Source of the DNA: Ramlibacter ginsenosidimutans
GTDB taxonomy: Bacteria; Pseudomonadota; Gammaproteobacteria; Burkholderiales; Burkholderiaceae_C
Direction: 5' to 3'
Length of the DNA: 64,000 nt
Assembly: GCF_016654015.1 (NCBI RefSeq)
Contig: NZ_JAEPWM010000005.1
Coordinates: forward strand, 1-64,000
The position numbers and the translations under genes are program-made. This document shows, piece by piece, positions 24,379 to 33,371 of the stretch (the stretch's first letter is position 1; each line of letters begins with the position of its first letter). The notes beneath the pieces are model-generated. The model worked only from the letters and a program-made list of their open reading frames with translations, made no database searches and was not told where the DNA came from.

Positions 24379-25660
24379 GGGCCAGCTCCTGGGGCGCGGG
24401 TGCGAGGGTGCGCGGATCGGTGATGACGCCGCACACGGCGGAGGCCGCGACAGTCTGCGGCGAGCCGAGATAGACGAAGGAATCGGGGCTGCCCATGCGG
24501 CCCTTCATGTTGCGGTTGCCCGAGCTGATCGCCACTTCGCCCGCGCCGAGCACGCCGCTGTGCTCGCCCATGCACGGGCCGCACCCGGGCGGGAACACGA
24601 GGGCGCCTGCTTCCGACAGCGTGGCGATGTGGCCCGCCCCGAGCGCGCGCTGGTACACCTCGCGCGATGCCGGCACGACCACGAAGCGCACGCCTGGCGC
24701 AACCTTGCGGCCCGAGACGATCGCCGCGGCGGCCGCGAGGTCTTCGAAGCGGCCGTTGGTGCAGGTGCCGATGAAGGCTTCGTTGATCGCCTGGCCGGCT
24801 TGCGATGCGACGCTGTGGATGTTGTCCAGCGCATGCGGGCACGCCAGCAGCGGCTCCAGCGCGCCGAGGTCCACGTCGATGAGGTCCTCGTAGCGGCAAT
24901 CCGGATCGCTGTACAGCGGCGTGAACTCCCGCTGCGCGCGCGCGGCGGCGTACTCCAGCGTGACCTCGTCCGGCTCGAAGATGGCCGACTTCGCGCCCAT
25001 GTCCGAGCAGTAGTTGGTGATCGTGAAACGCGCGTCCATCGACAGCGCCGCCACGCCGGGGCCGCCGATCTCGATGGTCTTGTAGATCGCCTTGCGCTCG
25101 TAGCCGAGCAGCTTCATCAGGTGCAGGGCGACGTCCTTGGTCGTCACGCCGTGCCGCAGCGCGCCGCGCAGGTTGATGCGGATCGTCGCCGGCACGACGA
25201 GCCAGATCTCCCCCAGCGCCGCGGCCACCGCGGCGTCGGTCTGGCCGACACCGATCACGACCGCGCCCATGGCGCCGCCCGTGGGCGTGTGCGACTCGTT
25301 CATCACCACCAGCTCGCCGGGGAGCACGAGACCGCGCTCGGGCATCACCACGTGCATGATGCCGCTGCCGACGTCGAACAGGTTCTTCACCTCGTACTTC
25401 TTCGCCGCCTTCCGGATCGCCGCATGCACGTCGGCGATCGCCACGGTCTGGGCCGGGCTCTGGTGGTCCAGCGTGAACGCGACCCGCGCCGGATCGAACA
25501 GCTGGTCGCTGCCGAGGGTGCCGATCGTGTTGAACACCAGCTTGCCCTGCAGGTCCATGCTGGCGACCTGGTCCACCTTGCAGTCCAGGAACTGGCCCGG
25601 CGTCACCGCGTCCAGTCCCGCCGCGCGGGCCAGGATCTTTTCCGTGATGGTCATGCCCAT
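24371..25660 (-). CDS. Aconitase-family large subunit (LeuC-like), [4Fe-4S] hydro-lyase
   Basis: The 429-residue protein has the LeuC/homoaconitase fold and the three 4Fe-4S ligands: Cys300 (GTCTNG), Cys360 and Cys363 (GCGPCMG). It also has the early TLDHQSPAQ histidine and NMKGRMG near the C-terminus. Likely reactions are hydration/dehydration of a malate-like diacid, as in isopropylmalate isomerase or dimethylmaleate hydratase. It follows the Bug receptor with a 10-nt gap and is cotranscribed with the small subunit. Exact substrate not deducible. Confidence 0.9.
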   Translation of the reverse strand: MGMTITEKILARAAGLDAVTPGQFLDCKVDQVASMDLQGKLVFNTIGTLGSDQLFDPARVAFTLDHQSPAQTVAIADVHAAIRKAAKKYEVKNLFDVGSGIMHVVMPERGLVLPGELVVMNESHTPTGGAMGAVVIGVGQTDAAVAAALGEIWLVVPATIRINLRGALRHGVTTKDVALHLMKLLGYERKAIYKTIEIGGPGVAALSMDARFTITNYCSDMGAKSAIFEPDEVTLEYAAARAQREFTPLYSDPDCRYEDLIDVDLGALEPLLACPHALDNIHSVASQAGQAINEAFIGTCTNGRFEDLAAAAAIVSGRKVAPGVRFVVVPASREVYQRALGAGHIATLSEAGALVFPPGCGPCMGEHSGVLGAGEVAISSGNRNMKGRMGSPDSFVYLGSPQTVAASAVCGVITDPRTLAPAPQELAHA

Positions 25661-25670
25661 GGCAGGGTCC

Positions 25671-26660
25671 TCATTGCGCGGCGATGTGCGCCTGCTGGAT
25701 GGTCGCGGCCCACTTGGCCGAATCCTGCTGGATCACGCTCGCGAACTGCGCGGGCGTGGTCGCGGCGGGCGCCTGCAGGCCGAGCATCTCGTAGCGGCTG
25801 CGCAGCGCCGGATCCTTCAGCACTTCGGCCACGTCCTTCTGCAGCTTGTCGATCACTTCCTTCGGCATATGGGCCGGGCCGACCAGGCCGAACCAGTTGC
25901 TGAAGTTGTACTTGGTCAGGCCGGCCTCGGCCATCGTCGGCACGTCGGGCAGCAGCGGCGAGCGCTTGGTGCCCAGCACCGCCAGCGGCTTGAGCTTGCC
26001 GCCCTTGATCTGCGGCACCACTTGCGAGGCGGCGTCGAAGTCCAGCTGCGTCTGGCCGCCCAGCACCGCATTCACGGCGTCCGCCGTGCCCTTGTAGGGG
26101 ACCAGGTTCAGGTCGACGCCGGCTTCGTTCTCGAACAGGGCGGCCGCCAGGTGCGGCGCACCGCCGTTGCCGGAAGTGGCGCTGGTGATCGTGCCCGGCT
26201 TCGCCTTGGCGGCGGCGATCAGTTCCTTGACATTGTGGAACGGTGCGTTCGGCTGCGTCACCAGCACGAAGTCCACACCGGCGGTCTGCGCGATCGGGGC
26301 GAAGTCCTTCACGGGGTCGAACTTCATGTTCTTGTACAGGTGCTGGTTCACCGTCAGGTTGCCTGCGGTGGCCATCAGCAGCGTGTAGCCGTCGGCGGGC
26401 GACCTGGCGACGTATTCGGAACCGATCACGCCCGCGGCGCCGGGCTTGTTCTCGACGATCACCTGCTGGCCCCACCTGGTGGTGAGCTTCTCGGCGATCA
26501 TGCGCGCCACCACGTCGGTGGGGCCGCCCGGCGTGAACGCCACGACGATCTTCACGGGCTTGTCCGGCCAGGAGCCTTGCGCCACGGCGGTGGAGGCGAG
26601 GGTGCCGAGGGCGAATGCGGCGAGCACGGCTTTCGCCAGCGTGCGACGTTGGTACTGCAT
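25671..26660 (-). CDS. Bug-family tripartite tricarboxylate transporter receptor (4 of 5)
   Basis: The 329-residue periplasmic receptor has a signal peptide (MQYQRRTLAKAVLAAFALG, cleavage near AVAQ), then WPDKPVKIVVAFTPGGPTD, RSPADGYTLLMATAGN, FDPVKDFAPIAQTAG, PYKGTADAVNAVLGGQTQLDFD and FGLVGPAHMPKEVI. It lies between an HpaI aldolase and the aconitase-like subunits and probably captures their carboxylate substrate. The start follows AGGAGACACC. Confidence 0.93.
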   Translation of the reverse strand: MQYQRRTLAKAVLAAFALGTLASTAVAQGSWPDKPVKIVVAFTPGGPTDVVARMIAEKLTTRWGQQVIVENKPGAAGVIGSEYVARSPADGYTLLMATAGNLTVNQHLYKNMKFDPVKDFAPIAQTAGVDFVLVTQPNAPFHNVKELIAAAKAKPGTITSATSGNGGAPHLAAALFENEAGVDLNLVPYKGTADAVNAVLGGQTQLDFDAASQVVPQIKGGKLKPLAVLGTKRSPLLPDVPTMAEAGLTKYNFSNWFGLVGPAHMPKEVIDKLQKDVAEVLKDPALRSRYEMLGLQAPAATTPAQFASVIQQDSAKWAATIQQAHIAAQ

Positions 26661-26680
26661 GGTGTCTCCTGGGAATGAAT

Positions 26681-27484
26681 TCAGCGGGTGAGCGCAGCCA
26701 CGGCCTTGGCCTTGGCGGTGCAGGCGCCCATGAGGAAGGACAGGTCGGTGCCGGTGGAGACGAAGCGCGCGCCCATGCGCACGAACTTTTCCACCAGGTC
26801 GGGTCGGGAAGCGAGCCCGCCGATGCCCACGTGCTTGCCGTGCTTGCGGCAGGCGGCGATGGTGCGCTCGTAGGCGGCGCAGACGCGCGCATCGTCGTAC
26901 TGGCCCGGCACGCCCCATTCGGCGGTGAGGTCGTTGGTGCCGATCAGCAGCATGTCCACGCCGTCGACCGCGGCGATCTCCTCCACGCGTTTCAGCGCGT
27001 CGACCGCCTCCATCATGAGGATCACCATGGTGGCCCGGTTCAGCGCCAGGTTGGCTTCCACCGTCGGGTAGCTGCGGTACTGCAGGTGCGGCAGGCCGCC
27101 GTTGGCCGAGCGCTCGCCTTGCGGGGCGAAACGTGCGTACCGAACCACTTCCGCGGCCTGCTCCGGCGTGCGCACGTGCGGGGCGATCACGCCCATGGCG
27201 CCGCCATCGAGCACGCGCGAGATGTACTCGGGGCTGTTGGCCGGCACGCGCACGAAGGCGGGAATGCCGATCTCCAGGGCCGCCATGCAGATCTGGCTCG
27301 TCGTCTCCAGCGAGAACGAGCAGTGCTCCATGTCGACGTAGAAGGTGTCGAAGCCGGCCGACTTCGCGATGCGTGCGATCTCCACGCCGCGCACCAGGCG
27401 CACCATCATGGAAGCCACGACTTCGTCGCGGGCCAGCTTGTCCTTCACACCGTTGCGAAGGATCTCGTCGAGGGAGGGGGTCAT
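26681..27484 (-). CDS. HpcH/HpaI-family aldolase (2 of 2)
   Basis: The 267-residue aldolase has FDTFYVDMEHCSFSLE, VRVPANSPEYISRVLDGGAMGVIAPHVRTPEQA, a central ILMMEAVDAL (metal Glu) and VDGVDMLLIGTNDL (metal Asp). It should retro-aldol cleave a hydroxy-oxo acid to pyruvate or oxaloacetate. It is the first enzyme gene after the IclR regulator, has its own promoter and operator just upstream (27505-27556), and is followed by the Bug receptor. The start MTPSLDEIL is chosen because the promoter lies just before it. Confidence 0.9.
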   Translation of the reverse strand: MTPSLDEILRNGVKDKLARDEVVASMMVRLVRGVEIARIAKSAGFDTFYVDMEHCSFSLETTSQICMAALEIGIPAFVRVPANSPEYISRVLDGGAMGVIAPHVRTPEQAAEVVRYARFAPQGERSANGGLPHLQYRSYPTVEANLALNRATMVILMMEAVDALKRVEEIAAVDGVDMLLIGTNDLTAEWGVPGQYDDARVCAAYERTIAACRKHGKHVGIGGLASRPDLVEKFVRMGARFVSTGTDLSFLMGACTAKAKAVAALTR

Positions 27485-27504
27485 GCGGACGCGGCGGGGC
27501 CGCG

Positions 27505-27556
27505 GTGAGGAATCAAAAAGATTCTCACATTGTAGGAGACTTTCCCGTCGGGTCAA
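27505..27556 (-). promoter_or_regulatory. Sigma-70-like promoter with overlapping IclR-type operator
   Basis: On the minus strand, TTGACC (27556-27551), a 16-nt spacer and TACAAT (27534-27529) form a good sigma-70 promoter. Immediately downstream, GTGAGAATC-TTTTT-GATTCCTCAC (27528-27505) is a near-perfect inverted repeat covering the expected +1, where a repressor would block transcription. It lies between the IclR gene and the aldolase start, so it serves the HpaI-Bug-LeuCD-like cluster. Confidence 0.65.
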
Positions 27557-27568
27557 GCCCGGGCGCCG

Positions 27569-28348
27569 TCATCCCAGCGCGCGTGCGGGCAAGTCCACCA
27601 CCTGCGAGCTCGCGGCGATCCCGCGCGAAATCTCCGCGGCTGCCTTGATCACCGCCGGCGCCTGCGCCTTGAACGCGGAGAGCTGCGGTGACTTCGTGGA
27701 GGTGGCGAGCGCGATGCTTCCCAGCACCTCGCCGTCCTTGTTGAACAGCGGCGCGGCGAGGCCCGCGATGCCGGCGCGGTACTCACCCGCGGAGTATGCG
27801 TAGCCCTGCTGCCGGATCTCGGCCAGCCGGGCGCGCAGCGTGTCCCAGTCCTTGCCGAGCCCGGCGGAAGCGATGTTCGCCTGCTGCTTCTGGAAGACGC
27901 TGCGCAACTGGTGCGGGGGAAGGTGGGCCAGGATGATGTTGGCGGTCGCGCCGGCGACCAGGGGCCTCTGTTGTCCGCGGCCGAACAGGCCCGGCGGCGC
28001 ATCGTCGGTCGCCACCTGCTGCACGCACATCACCGAGTCGCTGTAGAGGACGGACAGCAGCGCGCTGTAGCCGGTGCGCCGTGAAAGCGCCGCCACCACC
28101 GGACTGCCCACGCTGTACACCGGGTCCGACAGGCGCGCGATGCGGTCCAGCGCCAGCACGCGCGGGCCGACGACGTACGAGCCGCTGCCCACGCGCGCCA
28201 GCAGCCCCGCCTGGTGCAGTGACTTGAGGTAGCGGTAGCAGGTGGAGGCCGGCAGTTCGAACCGCGCGGCCAGCTCCTCGGCCGACCACACGGGCGCCTC
28301 GACGCTGAATGCGTCGAGCAAGGCAAGCATCTTGTCCTGGCTGCTCAT
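27569..28348 (-). CDS. IclR-family transcriptional regulator
   Basis: The 259-residue protein has an N-terminal winged helix (MLALLDAF..WSAEELAARFELPASTCYRYLKSLHQAGLLAR) and a GAF-like effector domain with GYSALLSVLYSDSVMCVQQV, YAYSAGEYRAGIAGLAAPLF and GSIALA, as in IclR proteins. It precedes the aldolase/Bug/aconitase-like cluster in the same orientation, with the operator described at 27505-27528 between them. It is probably a pathway-specific repressor or activator responding to the carboxylate. Confidence 0.92.
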   Translation of the reverse strand: MSSQDKMLALLDAFSVEAPVWSAEELAARFELPASTCYRYLKSLHQAGLLARVGSGSYVVGPRVLALDRIARLSDPVYSVGSPVVAALSRRTGYSALLSVLYSDSVMCVQQVATDDAPPGLFGRGQQRPLVAGATANIILAHLPPHQLRSVFQKQQANIASAGLGKDWDTLRARLAEIRQQGYAYSAGEYRAGIAGLAAPLFNKDGEVLGSIALATSTKSPQLSAFKAQAPAVIKAAAEISRGIAASSQVVDLPARALG

Positions 28349-28470
28349 GGAAGCGATTGTCCGGCAGGTGCGCTGTCCGCCGGGGGCAGGTCACGGCCGC
28401 GGCATCGGACGCGGAGCCGGCGCGCCGCTCGCAGCAGCGCCGGACAAGGCAGCCGGAGGCTCGGCTGCGG

Positions 28471-28740
28471 CTACTTCGCCGAGGTGGACACCAGCGGAAC
28501 GTGCTTGCTCTGCACCTTCACGGGATGCACGGTGGCCATCTCCGCCTCGGCCAGCGCGGCCTGGTCGTGGATCGTGGTCTGCGTGAAGCGGTAGACGCCC
28601 ACGGCGGAGAGCAGGGCCAGCAGGACCATGTAGCGCTTCTCGCTGCGGCTGTTCCCGCTGAACAGGGCCAGCAGCACGCAGCCAGCGATGGCAATCACCA
28701 GGAACTTCAGGTCCAGCGTGAGCGAATTGAAGAAGTCCAT
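28471..28740 (-). CDS. Small two-helix membrane protein of unknown function
   Basis: The 89-residue protein has two hydrophobic segments (FLVIAIAGCVLLALFSG and MVLLALLSAVGVYRF) and a polar C-terminal tail (VHPVKVQSKHVPLV). No family is recognised. It is monocistronic between the IclR gene and the sulfite-exporter-like gene. GC-rich coding and a clean start at MDFFNSLTL support a real gene, but no motif confirms it. Confidence 0.65.
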   Translation of the reverse strand: MDFFNSLTLDLKFLVIAIAGCVLLALFSGNSRSEKRYMVLLALLSAVGVYRFTQTTIHDQAALAEAEMATVHPVKVQSKHVPLVSTSAK

Positions 28741-28911
28741 GTCGATCCAGGGCGTGGCAGGAAGTCTTACTTTACCCAGCCGTGCGGCAACCGCCTAGGC
28801 GCAAGCCCGCTTTTGCACGCGCGCCGTTGCCAAATCGACTCGGCGCGGCGCTGTTCCTGAAGCGTGGCTGACCGGTTCGCCCTCTGCAGCCCGGTGGCTG
28901 CAACTTCCAGG

Positions 28912-29736
28912 CTAGCTTGCAATCCAGCCCAGGCCCCTGCCCACCATCAGGACGGACACGGCCAGGCTCGTGATCGCGAAGGCCCGCTGGACGTGGGCGC
29001 CCGCGAGCCGGGCGGCCACGCGCCGGCCCAGGAGCAAGGCCAGGACGGCGCCCGCGGAGAACGGGACGGCAATGTCCCAGTCGACCATGCCCTGCGCTGC
29101 TGCGGCGCTCACGCCACCGACCGAGACGAGCGCGATCACCGCAAGCGAGGTGGCCACGACGCTTCGTGTCTCCAGGTTGGTGAAACGGGTGAGGGAGGGG
29201 ACGATGACGAAGCCACCGCCGACGCCCAGCAAGCCACTGAGCAAGCCCGAGACGACGCCGGTCGCGGCCAGCGCGCGGCCGCACGGCAAGGTCCAGACCA
29301 GCCGGCCGGTGGCGGGGTTCAGTGCGCACGGCGCCTTGGCGGCGGGTTGCGCGCTCTGGTCGTGGGCGCTTCGGCCCGCGGCGCGCAGCATGCGGACCGC
29401 GACGTAGGCCAGCACGCAGGCAAAGGCCACAGTCAGCGGCCCGTTCGGCACCACCTTCCCGATGCGCACACCGAGCGGCGCCAGCAACATGCCCGCCACC
29501 CCGATCACGGCGGCGGCGCGGTAGCGGACGATGCCGTCGCGCAAGCCGAGCGCCGCGCCGAACGCGGACGCCAGGCCGACGGCGATCAGGCCCACGGGCG
29601 CCGATCGGGCGATCGGCAGGTGCAGCACGAACACGAGCAGCGGAACCGCGAGGATGCCCCCGCCCGCGCCTGTGAGGGCGAGGACGGCGCCCACCACGGC
29701 GCCGAGAGCCATCTGCAACGCGCTGTCTTCGATCAC
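28912..29736 (-). CDS. TauE/SafE-family membrane exporter
   Basis: The 274-residue protein has about eight membrane helices in two similar halves: GAVLALTGAGGGILAVPLLVF near the N-terminus and SGLLSGLLGVGGGFVIVPSL in the middle. These glycine-rich loops are the TauE/SafE (DUF81) signature, a family that exports sulfite, sulfoacetate or related organosulfur anions. It follows the DUF302 gene by 21 nt and is probably cotranscribed with it. Confidence 0.92.
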   Translation of the reverse strand: MIEDSALQMALGAVVGAVLALTGAGGGILAVPLLVFVLHLPIARSAPVGLIAVGLASAFGAALGLRDGIVRYRAAAVIGVAGMLLAPLGVRIGKVVPNGPLTVAFACVLAYVAVRMLRAAGRSAHDQSAQPAAKAPCALNPATGRLVWTLPCGRALAATGVVSGLLSGLLGVGGGFVIVPSLTRFTNLETRSVVATSLAVIALVSVGGVSAAAAQGMVDWDIAVPFSAGAVLALLLGRRVAARLAGAHVQRAFAITSLAVSVLMVGRGLGWIAS

Positions 29737-29757
29737 CTGCGTGCCGCCCGAGGGCGC

Positions 29758-30150
29758 TCAGCCGCGCGAGAGTTTCGCGCGTGCGCGATCGAGCCGCTGC
29801 GCGGCGTCGTCGGCGACACCCGCGATGGCCGGGTTGCTGGTGAGCTGCACCATCACCTGCGGATCGAGGAAGCCGACCGACACGCTGCCGTCTTCCTGCT
29901 CGCGCACGGTCACGTTGCAAGGCAGCAGCAGGCCGATCTCCGGCTCGGCTTGCAGGGCCCGATGCGCGAGCGGCGGATTGCAGGCGCCCAGGATGCGGTA
30001 AGGCCGCATGTCGGCGCCCAGCTTCTCCTTCATCGCCCGCTGGATGTCGATGTCGCTCAGGACGCCGAAACCTTCTTCCTTCAAGGCGGCCGTGACCCGG
30101 TCGAGCGCCTGCGCATAGGGACCGGGGATGGTGATGTGTTGACCGTACAT
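29758..30150 (-). CDS. DUF302 family protein
   Basis: The 130-residue protein has the DUF302 pattern: ALDRVTAALKEEGFGVLSDIDIQRAMKEKLG, then YRILGACNPPLAHRALQAEPEIGLLLPCNVTVRE. The conserved GACNP and LLPCN cysteines are present (the family is related to sulfur and metal handling). It pairs with a TauE/SafE exporter, a common association. The start MYGQHITIPG is chosen because GGAAGGGCC precedes it. Confidence 0.88.
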   Translation of the reverse strand: MYGQHITIPGPYAQALDRVTAALKEEGFGVLSDIDIQRAMKEKLGADMRPYRILGACNPPLAHRALQAEPEIGLLLPCNVTVREQEDGSVSVGFLDPQVMVQLTSNPAIAGVADDAAQRLDRARAKLSRG

Positions 30151-30339
30151 GGCCCTTCCTTCCGGCGTGAAGAAAGCGCCATGGTAGTGCTTTCGCATGA
30201 TCCTGCGCTAACGGGCTCCCTGCTCGGCGTGTCCCGGCACGGATGGGACGACGATGACCCCGGCCGTCCTTCCCGCCCGACAGCCGGCGTCGTCCCCCGC
30301 CGACGGCACCGGCGCCCGCGCTGGCAGAGCATCAGACCA

Positions 30340-31821
30340 ATGCGCACAGTGATCGTGACAGACCAGAAGCAGGAGTGGTTCGACCTTTCGGACGCCACCG
30401 TCGTTCCCGCCCGCACCTACCTCTCGGAGCCGGGCGGCAGCCGCGACGCCGCCGTGCGCGTCTTCAATTTCTGCCGCACGGGGCGCTACCAGGGGCGCGG
30501 CTACTACGTGTCGCTGCTGGCCGAAGCGCGTGGGCAGCGGCCCATGCCGGACGTGAAGACGGTGGAAGACCTCAAGTCGCAGGCGCGGGTGGAGGCGCTC
30601 GCGGCGGAGCTCGATCCGCTGGTGCAGGAGACGCTGCATCACGACGAGAGCGAGCGCTTCGAACTCGACGCGTACTTCGGCAAGGACCCGGCGCAGCGCC
30701 ACGACATCCTCGCCGAGAAGCTGTTCGCGAACGTGCGCGCGCCGCTGCTGCGCGCCCTGTTCCGCCGCGTGGACGGCCGCTGGCACCTGGAGGCGGTCCA
30801 GGCGATCGGCCTGCCCGACGTCCCCTCGCAGGACCGCGCCTTCCTGCTGGACACGGTCAAGGCCGTCGTTTGCGACACCTCCACGTCCCGGCCGCAGCGC
30901 GCCAGCACGGACCGGCCGCGCCTCGCGATCCTGTGGGATCCGAACGAACCCCACAAGCCGTCCAATGCGGAAGCGCTCCAGCGGCTGGTGCAGACGGCGC
31001 CGCTGGTGGGACTGGAGGCGGAGCTGATCGAGCCGGACGCGATGGAGCGGCTGCCGGAATTCGACGCCCTGTTCAATCGCGCAAGCCCCGAGGTCAACGG
31101 CTTCGTCTATGAATTCGCGCGACGCGCGGAGTCGCTGGGCATGCCGGTCGTCGACGACCCCGAGTCCATCCTGCGCTGCCTGAACAAGGTCTACATGCAC
31201 GAGCTCATGAACCGGCATCGCATTCCGCAGCCGCGGACGCTCACCGTGCATCGCGACAACGTCGACCAGGTGATCGCCACGCTGGGCCTGCCCTGCGTCC
31301 TCAAGCTGCCGGACAGCGGCTTCGGCCTGGACGTGGTGAAGATCGAGTCCGCCGACGACTTGCGGCGCGAGTCCGAGCGCTTCTTCAAGGTGTCCGAGCT
31401 GATCGTCGCGCAGGAGTGGCTGCGGACCGACTTCGACTGGCGGGTCGGCGTCTACGATGGCCGGCCGCTGTTCGTCGCCAAGTACTTCATGGCGCCCGGC
31501 CACTGGAAGATCATCGAGTTCGCCGAAGGGCGGGAGGCGGTCGAGGGCAAGACGCAAGCGATGGCCGTGGGCGAGGCGCCCGAGCAGGTGATCGACATGG
31601 CCGTGCGCGCGGCCAACCTCGTCGGCCGCGGCCTCTACGGCGTGGACCTGAAGCAGGTGGAGGACCGCGTGGTCCTGATCGAGGTGAACTGCAACCCGAA
31701 CATCGACGCGGGCAACGAGGACCAGGTGCTGGGCGAAGCGCTCTACCGCGAAATCCTGGGCGTGTTCGCGCGCCGCATTGCGGGCTCGAGAAGCGGAGCC
31801 GGGCAGCGCGCCACCGCCTAG
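30340..31821 (+). CDS. RimK-family ATP-grasp ligase with RLAN N-terminal domain
   Basis: The 493-residue protein has an N-terminal RLAN-type domain (GYYVSLLAEARGQRPMPDVKTVEDL) and a C-terminal ATP-grasp domain with LPCVLKLPDSGFGLDVVKI (ATP lysine), WLRTDFDWRVGVYDGRP and the metal-binding VVLIEVNCNPNIDAG. RimK-type ligases add glutamate or related residues to a peptide or small acceptor. Substrate and product are unknown for this subgroup. MRTVIVTDQ is the start; the open frame extends upstream but without coding character. The next gene starts 25 nt downstream. Confidence 0.88.
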   Translation: MRTVIVTDQKQEWFDLSDATVVPARTYLSEPGGSRDAAVRVFNFCRTGRYQGRGYYVSLLAEARGQRPMPDVKTVEDLKSQARVEALAAELDPLVQETLHHDESERFELDAYFGKDPAQRHDILAEKLFANVRAPLLRALFRRVDGRWHLEAVQAIGLPDVPSQDRAFLLDTVKAVVCDTSTSRPQRASTDRPRLAILWDPNEPHKPSNAEALQRLVQTAPLVGLEAELIEPDAMERLPEFDALFNRASPEVNGFVYEFARRAESLGMPVVDDPESILRCLNKVYMHELMNRHRIPQPRTLTVHRDNVDQVIATLGLPCVLKLPDSGFGLDVVKIESADDLRRESERFFKVSELIVAQEWLRTDFDWRVGVYDGRPLFVAKYFMAPGHWKIIEFAEGREAVEGKTQAMAVGEAPEQVIDMAVRAANLVGRGLYGVDLKQVEDRVVLIEVNCNPNIDAGNEDQVLGEALYREILGVFARRIAGSRSGAGQRATA

Positions 31822-31846
31822 AGCGCCGCGCCAGCGAGGTGCCGTC

Positions 31847-33349
31847 ATGGAATTCAGCCTCACGCAGGACCCGCTCGCCCATCAGCGCACCGGCTGCATC
31901 GTCGCCGGTGTCTACGCGGGTCGCCAGCTTTCGCCTGCGGCGCGGGCGCTCGACGCCGCAGCGGGCGGCGCCATCGCGCGGGTGCTGGAGCGCGGCGACC
32001 TCGAAGGCGACATCGGCACGACGCTGCTGCTGCACGACCCGCCGAAACTCGCCACGCAACGCGTGCTGCTCGTGGGCCTGGGCGCGGAGCCCGAATTCCG
32101 CGAAGGCAGTTATCGAACGGCGCTCACGGCGGCGATGAAGGCGCTGGTTGCGACCGGCACCGTGCAGGCGACGATCTGCCTCCACGAACTGGCCGTGGCC
32201 GGCCGCGACAGCGCCTGGAGGATCGAGCAGGCCGTGCTTGCCGCCATGGACGGCGTCTACCGGTTCGACCAGTTGAAGAGCCACCCAGCGCAGGTCAAGC
32301 GCGCCCTCGACCAGCTGGCGTTCCAGGTGGCGGAGCCCGCGGAGAAGCGCTCGGGCGAGGCAGCGATCCAGCGCGCGGCCGCCATTGCGCAAGGCATCCT
32401 GCTCGCCAGGGACCTCGGCAACATGCCGGGCAACCTTTGCACGCCGACCTACCTGGCCGACCAGGCGCGCCTGGTCGGCGAAAGCCACGGCATGCAGGTG
32501 ACCATCCTCGAACAGCCCGAGATCGAGAAGCTGGGCATGGGCGCGTTCCTCGCCGTCGCGCGCGGCAGCCTGCAGCCGCCGAGGCTGATCGTCATGGAGT
32601 ACCGGGGCGGCGCCCCCGGCGCGCAGCCGATCGCACTGGTCGGCAAGGGCATCACCTTCGATGCGGGCGGCATCTCGATCAAGCCCGCGCCCGAGATGGA
32701 CGAGATGAAGTTCGACATGTGCGGGGCGGCCAGCGTGTTCGGCGCACTGCGCGCCGCCGCGCTCATGAAGCTGCCGATCAACGTGGTCGGCGTCATCCCC
32801 GCGACGGAGAACATGCCCGGCGGCAATGCGAGCAAGCCGGGCGACATCGTCACCACCTTGTCCGGGCAGACCGTGGAAATCCTCGACACGGACTCCGAGG
32901 GCCGCCTCGTCCTGTGCGATGCGCTCACCTATGTCGAGCGGTATCGGCCTGCGGCCGTGATCGACGTCGCCACGCTGACGGGCGAGATCGTGAGCGCGCT
33001 GGGCGAGGTCGCGACCGGCTTGTTCTCCAACAGCGACGCGCTGGCGCGCGAGGTGCTGGACGCCGGCGAGCGCGCGTGGGATCGTGCCTGGCAGATGCCT
33101 CTGTGGGACGAGTACCAGGAGGCGCTGAAGTCCAACTTCGCGGACTTCCCCAACATCGGTTCGCCCACCAGTTGCGCGGTCACGGCAGCGTGCTTCCTCT
33201 CGCGCTTCACCAAGAGCTACCCCTGGGCGCACCTGGACATCGCGGGCACGGCGTCGCGGAGCGGCGCGGACAAGGGCGCGACCGGCCGGCCGGTGGCGCT
33301 GCTGGCGCACTTCCTCGCGGCGCGCGCGGCGCAGACCCGGTCGGGGTGA
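31847..33349 (+). CDS. pepA: Leucyl aminopeptidase (M17 family)
   Basis: The 500-residue protein has the M17 catalytic domain in its C-terminal half: VGKGITFDAGGISIKP (catalytic Lys and metal Asp), MKFDMCGAASVFG and the signature DTDSEGRLVLCDAL (usual form NTDAEGRL). It removes N-terminal residues from peptides using two metal ions, acts in the cytosol, and is near the usual 500-residue length. It follows the RimK-like gene in the same direction. Confidence 0.93.
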   Translation: MEFSLTQDPLAHQRTGCIVAGVYAGRQLSPAARALDAAAGGAIARVLERGDLEGDIGTTLLLHDPPKLATQRVLLVGLGAEPEFREGSYRTALTAAMKALVATGTVQATICLHELAVAGRDSAWRIEQAVLAAMDGVYRFDQLKSHPAQVKRALDQLAFQVAEPAEKRSGEAAIQRAAAIAQGILLARDLGNMPGNLCTPTYLADQARLVGESHGMQVTILEQPEIEKLGMGAFLAVARGSLQPPRLIVMEYRGGAPGAQPIALVGKGITFDAGGISIKPAPEMDEMKFDMCGAASVFGALRAAALMKLPINVVGVIPATENMPGGNASKPGDIVTTLSGQTVEILDTDSEGRLVLCDALTYVERYRPAAVIDVATLTGEIVSALGEVATGLFSNSDALAREVLDAGERAWDRAWQMPLWDEYQEALKSNFADFPNIGSPTSCAVTAACFLSRFTKSYPWAHLDIAGTASRSGADKGATGRPVALLAHFLAARAAQTRSG

Positions 33350-33371
33350 ACAGCCGCGCGTTGCGGCGCGC

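Noticed and set aside
28864..30339. Upstream extension of the RimK-like reading frame
   Set aside because: The frame stays open only because of GC-rich codon use opposite the TauE and DUF302 genes. The extension is Arg/Gly-rich and lacks domains, so the start is placed at MRTVIVTDQ.
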